Shown here piece after piece: positions 61,968 through 64,000 of a DNA stretch of 64,000 nucleotides. The notes below the pieces were generated by a model. The model had not been told where the DNA came from and did not search any database. It saw nothing but the letters and a program-made list of their open reading frames with translations. This DNA is from Oribacterium sp. C9 (GTDB lineage Bacteria; Bacillota; Clostridia; Lachnospirales; Lachnospiraceae). A program made the translations under genes and the position numbers. How positions within the stretch are numbered: position 1 is the stretch's first letter; each line of letters begins with the position of its first letter. Where the stretch lies: contig NZ_MUHW01000003.1 of the NCBI RefSeq assembly GCF_002007235.1, forward strand, positions 119,365-183,364. Direction: 5' to 3'.

Positions 61968-62867
61968 TTAGCGTTTATATTTTTCTCTGTAATCCGTCGG
62001 CGTGATACCCTTAGATTCCCTGAAGGTCTTTGCAAAATAGCTCATATCCTGAAATCCGCAGTCAATAGCGATATCAACTATTTTCTCATCGGAAACCTGA
62101 AGCATTTCCGCCGCTTTTCTTATGCGATAATTCTTAACATACTGTATGGGCGTAGTCCCAAGCATATTATGGAAACATCTCATAGCCTCAGACTCACTGA
62201 TCTCAGCACTTTCCGACAGTACCGAAACATTGAGATCATCCCTGTAATGCTCATCAATATAGTCCAGCATAATTCGTATACGTTCAGCATCCTTGGCTTC
62301 TTTAGATGAAACAGTACGTGGTTCAGATGTACTGTGGGCAGACAAGAGGAAGATGATCTGAGATATGATGGCTATAGCTCCCAAATCATTACATTCCTCA
62401 CAGTCAATGCAGAGTTCCCAGCAATTCGTCATAAGCCTGAGGATTTCCTTATGCCATGCAACTTCTGATGACAATGCAGTTCCTCTAAAGGCATCATTAC
62501 TGAACAATGGAGCAATATAATTACTGTAGAATATACTGTCCGGAGAATCCGGCTCAAGTCTCGGATCAAATACAATGGTTTTAATGATACATTCACCTGT
62601 GGTTTCCGGAGCCTGCCGACAGGCATTCAGAGCACCTGAATTAACAAAAAATCCCTCTCCTTCCTTCAACAGATATCTTTCAGCCTCGACGCTTACCTCT
62701 ATCTCTCCGCTTATAACGAGCCCAATTTCCAGCCCTTCCTGCCAATGCCACGGAATCTCTGCTCTCTCCAGATTCTTCTCATAAAAAGAAACGGGAATCT
62801 GGTTGGATTCCTGTTTTAACAGAATGTTTCCCTTTTCGATTACATAGTTAATACTTGATATCGCCAT
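61968..62867 (-). CDS. AraC-family transcriptional regulator (B)
   Basis: 299 residues: an N-terminal cupin sensor domain (about 10-150, with WHWQEGLEIGLVISG) and a C-terminal AraC helix-turn-helix pair (about 200-297) including VDIAIDCGFQDMSYFAKTF. The start at 62867 has GGAG 6 nt upstream; the ATG at 62879 encodes that site. It is upstream of the MocR-type gene and likely cotranscribed. It is divergent in role from the first AraC gene at 54323, which it resembles only in domain plan. Confidence 0.88.
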   Translation of the reverse strand: MAISSINYVIEKGNILLKQESNQIPVSFYEKNLERAEIPWHWQEGLEIGLVISGEIEVSVEAERYLLKEGEGFFVNSGALNACRQAPETTGECIIKTIVFDPRLEPDSPDSIFYSNYIAPLFSNDAFRGTALSSEVAWHKEILRLMTNCWELCIDCEECNDLGAIAIISQIIFLLSAHSTSEPRTVSSKEAKDAERIRIMLDYIDEHYRDDLNVSVLSESAEISESEAMRCFHNMLGTTPIQYVKNYRIRKAAEMLQVSDEKIVDIAIDCGFQDMSYFAKTFRESKGITPTDYREKYKR

Positions 62868-63015
62868 GCCTTTCTCCATAAATATAACATGATGCAGTTC
62901 AAGAAATGTAATAAATCATGACAATATTATCATATCAGTTTTAAATGACTTTGACAAACACAATAGCTATACCGCTTGTTGTCACAAGATACTGTATTCA
63001 GCGAGAGGTTTTTAA

Positions 63016-63627
63016 TTATATTGCGAAAAATATTTCCAATCCGATTCCAATCAGGATAAGACCGCCAAATATATCAGCTTTGTTACTGAGCTTAGTTCCT
63101 GCCACTCTTCCTATCTTAAGACCGGCTATACAAATAACAAATGTTGTCACTGCAATCAGAACTGTACATATCATGGCCTCTGCCAAATGATACTCAGCTA
63201 TAGTAAAGCCGACTGATAAAGCATCTATGGAGGTTGCTATTCCTTGCATTATCAAGGTACTATAGGTAATCTTTGTGATTTCCCCTTTTTCATACGGCTT
63301 TACATACTCATTTGGATTTGTATCCTCTTTCTTTTTGATTCCCTCAAAGATCATCTTTCCACCGATATACGAAAGAAGTATCAATGCTATCCATGGGATA
63401 AATTTTTGAAATGACTGAAAGTAAAGGACTATAGTATGTACGCAAATCCAACCGACCATAGGCATAAACCACTGAAAGAATGCAAAGCAGCCGGCAATTC
63501 GCACCATCTCTGCCTTTTTCATTTTCGTATCGTTGAGACCATTGGCAAGAGAAACGGAAAATGCATCCATGGCAAGTCCCACTCCGAGAATGATACTGTT
63601 AAAGATAAATGCAACTGTCAAATTCAT
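63016..63627 (-). CDS. mntP: Manganese efflux pump MntP
   Basis: 203-residue membrane exporter of the MntP/YebN family with six hydrophobic segments. The conserved LGVGLAMDAFSVSLANG near 15 and IATSIDALSVGFTIAEY near 128 hold the transmembrane aspartates used for Mn transport. A short leader with an intrinsic-terminator-like hairpin directly precedes its ribosome binding site; I see no manganese (yybP-ykoY) riboswitch. Gene calling is from the family motifs. Confidence 0.93.
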   Translation of the reverse strand: MNLTVAFIFNSIILGVGLAMDAFSVSLANGLNDTKMKKAEMVRIAGCFAFFQWFMPMVGWICVHTIVLYFQSFQKFIPWIALILLSYIGGKMIFEGIKKKEDTNPNEYVKPYEKGEITKITYSTLIMQGIATSIDALSVGFTIAEYHLAEAMICTVLIAVTTFVICIAGLKIGRVAGTKLSNKADIFGGLILIGIGLEIFFAI

Positions 63628-63644
63628 ATACTAGGCTCCCAAAA

Positions 63645-63667
63645 TAAAAAAAGTGGCATCGCTGCCA
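63645..63667 (-). terminator. Hairpin in the mntP leader (possible attenuator)
   Basis: GTGGCA/TGCCAC stem, TCGC-type loop, then seven T on the minus strand, about 20 nt before the mntP ATG. ACTAG upstream and CTAGT over the ribosome-binding area can pair, so an alternative fold is possible. Confidence 0.6.
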
Positions 63668-63691
63668 CACATAAAATCTAGTCTAAATATA

Positions 63692-63721
63692 AATTATCTC
63701 CCACACATATTTGGTTAGTCA
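63692..63721 (-). promoter_or_regulatory. Possible mntP promoter
   Basis: Minus strand TTGACT (63716-63721), 18-bp spacer, GATAAT (63692-63697), between the tRNA-Val terminator and the mntP leader hairpin. Confidence 0.4.
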
Positions 63722-63750
63722 ATTATAACTATAATCAGTTGTATAAAAAA

Positions 63751-63770
63751 AGCAGGACCCATGTCCTGCT
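63751..63770 (-). terminator. tRNA-Val / rRNA operon terminator
   Basis: A perfect 8-bp stem, AGCAGGAC with GTCCTGCT, CCAT loop, then seven T on the minus strand, 9 nt past the tRNA-Val 3' end. Confidence 0.9.
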
Positions 63771-63779
63771 AATAAAAAA

Positions 63780-63852
63780 TGGGGCCTACAGGGCTCGAAC
63801 CTGTGACCCCCTGCTTGTAAGGCAGATGCTCTCCCAGCTGAGCTAAGACCCC
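63780..63852 (-). tRNA. tRNA-Val (anticodon TAC)
   Basis: 73 nt. Acceptor GGGGTCT pairs with AGGCCCC (one U-G), D arm GCTC..GAGC, anticodon loop CTTACAA (anticodon TAC), T loop TTCGAGC, discriminator A. It lies 97 bp past the 23S rRNA 3' end on the same strand and is closed by a terminator. Confidence 0.95.
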
Positions 63853-63949
63853 ATTCAAAACAAATATCATGCCTTGAAAACTGTACACCACATGTTAATA
63901 AACTATTCTCAGTAATCCATCTTCTCTTATCCAGCAAATTCAACCTATT

Positions 63950-64000
63950 GGTCAAACCCTCGACCTATTAGTAACTATCACCTGAATGCTTTACAGCACT
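63950..64000 (-). rRNA. 23S ribosomal RNA, 3' end (partial)
   Basis: On the minus strand the edge reads TTACTAATAGGTCGAGGGTTTGACC, the conserved 3' end of bacterial 23S rRNA (helix 1 partner and the CUAAUNGGUCGAGG block). Only about 50 nt are in the window. The exact mature 3' end, taken here as the GACC run at 63950, is uncertain by a few bases. Confidence 0.85.

Noticed and set aside
63719..63955. 78-codon minus-strand ORF across tRNA-Val
   Set aside because: Overlaps the tRNA and its terminator; the frame is a by-product of their sequence.
1..64000. CRISPR arrays, insertion sequences, prophage or replication origin
   Set aside because: I looked for regularly spaced repeats, transposase or integrase frames, phage modules and DnaA-box clusters, and saw none.

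Overview
This window looks like chromosomal DNA from an anaerobic, low-to-mid G+C Firmicute of the Lachnospiraceae type. Supporting signs are a pyruvate formate-lyase with its activase, a fused SecDF, a dissociable PyrI regulatory subunit beside PyrB, a PyrK-dependent (type 1B) dihydroorotate dehydrogenase, meso-DAP dehydrogenase, a long type-2 isoleucyl-tRNA synthetase, and AGGAGG-type ribosome binding sites throughout. The family placement is inference from gene content; no species is claimed. Nearly all genes, two of three tRNAs and the rRNA lie on the minus strand, so minus is probably the leading strand. There are no insertion sequences, prophages or CRISPR arrays; this is mostly a core metabolic region.

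Layout. 1-6.7 kb: glyA (cut by the left edge), recJ, a plus-strand CPBP membrane protease, a HerA-like ATPase and pflA. 6.8-10.2 kb: pflB with a strong promoter and palindromic operator-like sites, a divergent Rrf2 regulator, and tRNA-Arg. 10.2-17 kb: three small uncharacterised genes, a large PAS-EAL-degenerate-GGDEF-PAS protein, tRNA-Ser and a family 2 glycosyltransferase. 17-23.5 kb: a divergent carbamate kinase, carB, carA and dapF. 23.6-28.5 kb: a branched-chain amino acid ABC transporter (livJ-H-M-G-F). 28.6-37.8 kb: a D,D-carboxypeptidase, an OGG1-type DNA glycosylase, an M29 aminopeptidase, a cluster of small membrane proteins including VanZ, a GNAT protein and glycogen phosphorylase. 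37.8-49 kb: ileS, an EIIB-like protein with LysR regulator, a secreted repeat protein, ddh, an AlaX editing protein, a proline peptidase and a HAD phosphatase. 49-54 kb: the pyrimidine operon pyrK-D-F-E-B-I. 54-57.6 kb: a HicB-like protein, an AraC regulator, coaX and tgt. 57.6-64 kb: a folded intergenic palindromic element, secDF, an lspA homologue, a shortened MocR-type regulator, a second AraC regulator, mntP, tRNA-Val and the 3' end of a 23S rRNA gene.

The most notable signal is ahead of the pyr operon. A 72-codon ORF with a strong ribosome binding site follows a sigma-A-like promoter, and its last codons run straight through an intrinsic terminator (17-18 nt arms, 7 U) just before pyrK. 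This is the layout of the enterobacterial pyrL-pyrBI attenuator, in which translation coupled to UTP-dependent RNA polymerase pausing disrupts the terminator. The carAB operon, which feeds the same pathway, also has a folded leader with a terminator-like hairpin crossed by a short Arg-rich ORF, though that ORF has a weak ribosome binding site. Together they suggest leader-ORF attenuation of both pyrimidine-related operons. Other points of interest are a 159-nt four-way-junction palindromic element upstream of tgt, an rRNA operon that ends 23S-tRNA-Val-terminator without a 5S gene, and palindromic sites just downstream of the pflB promoter.
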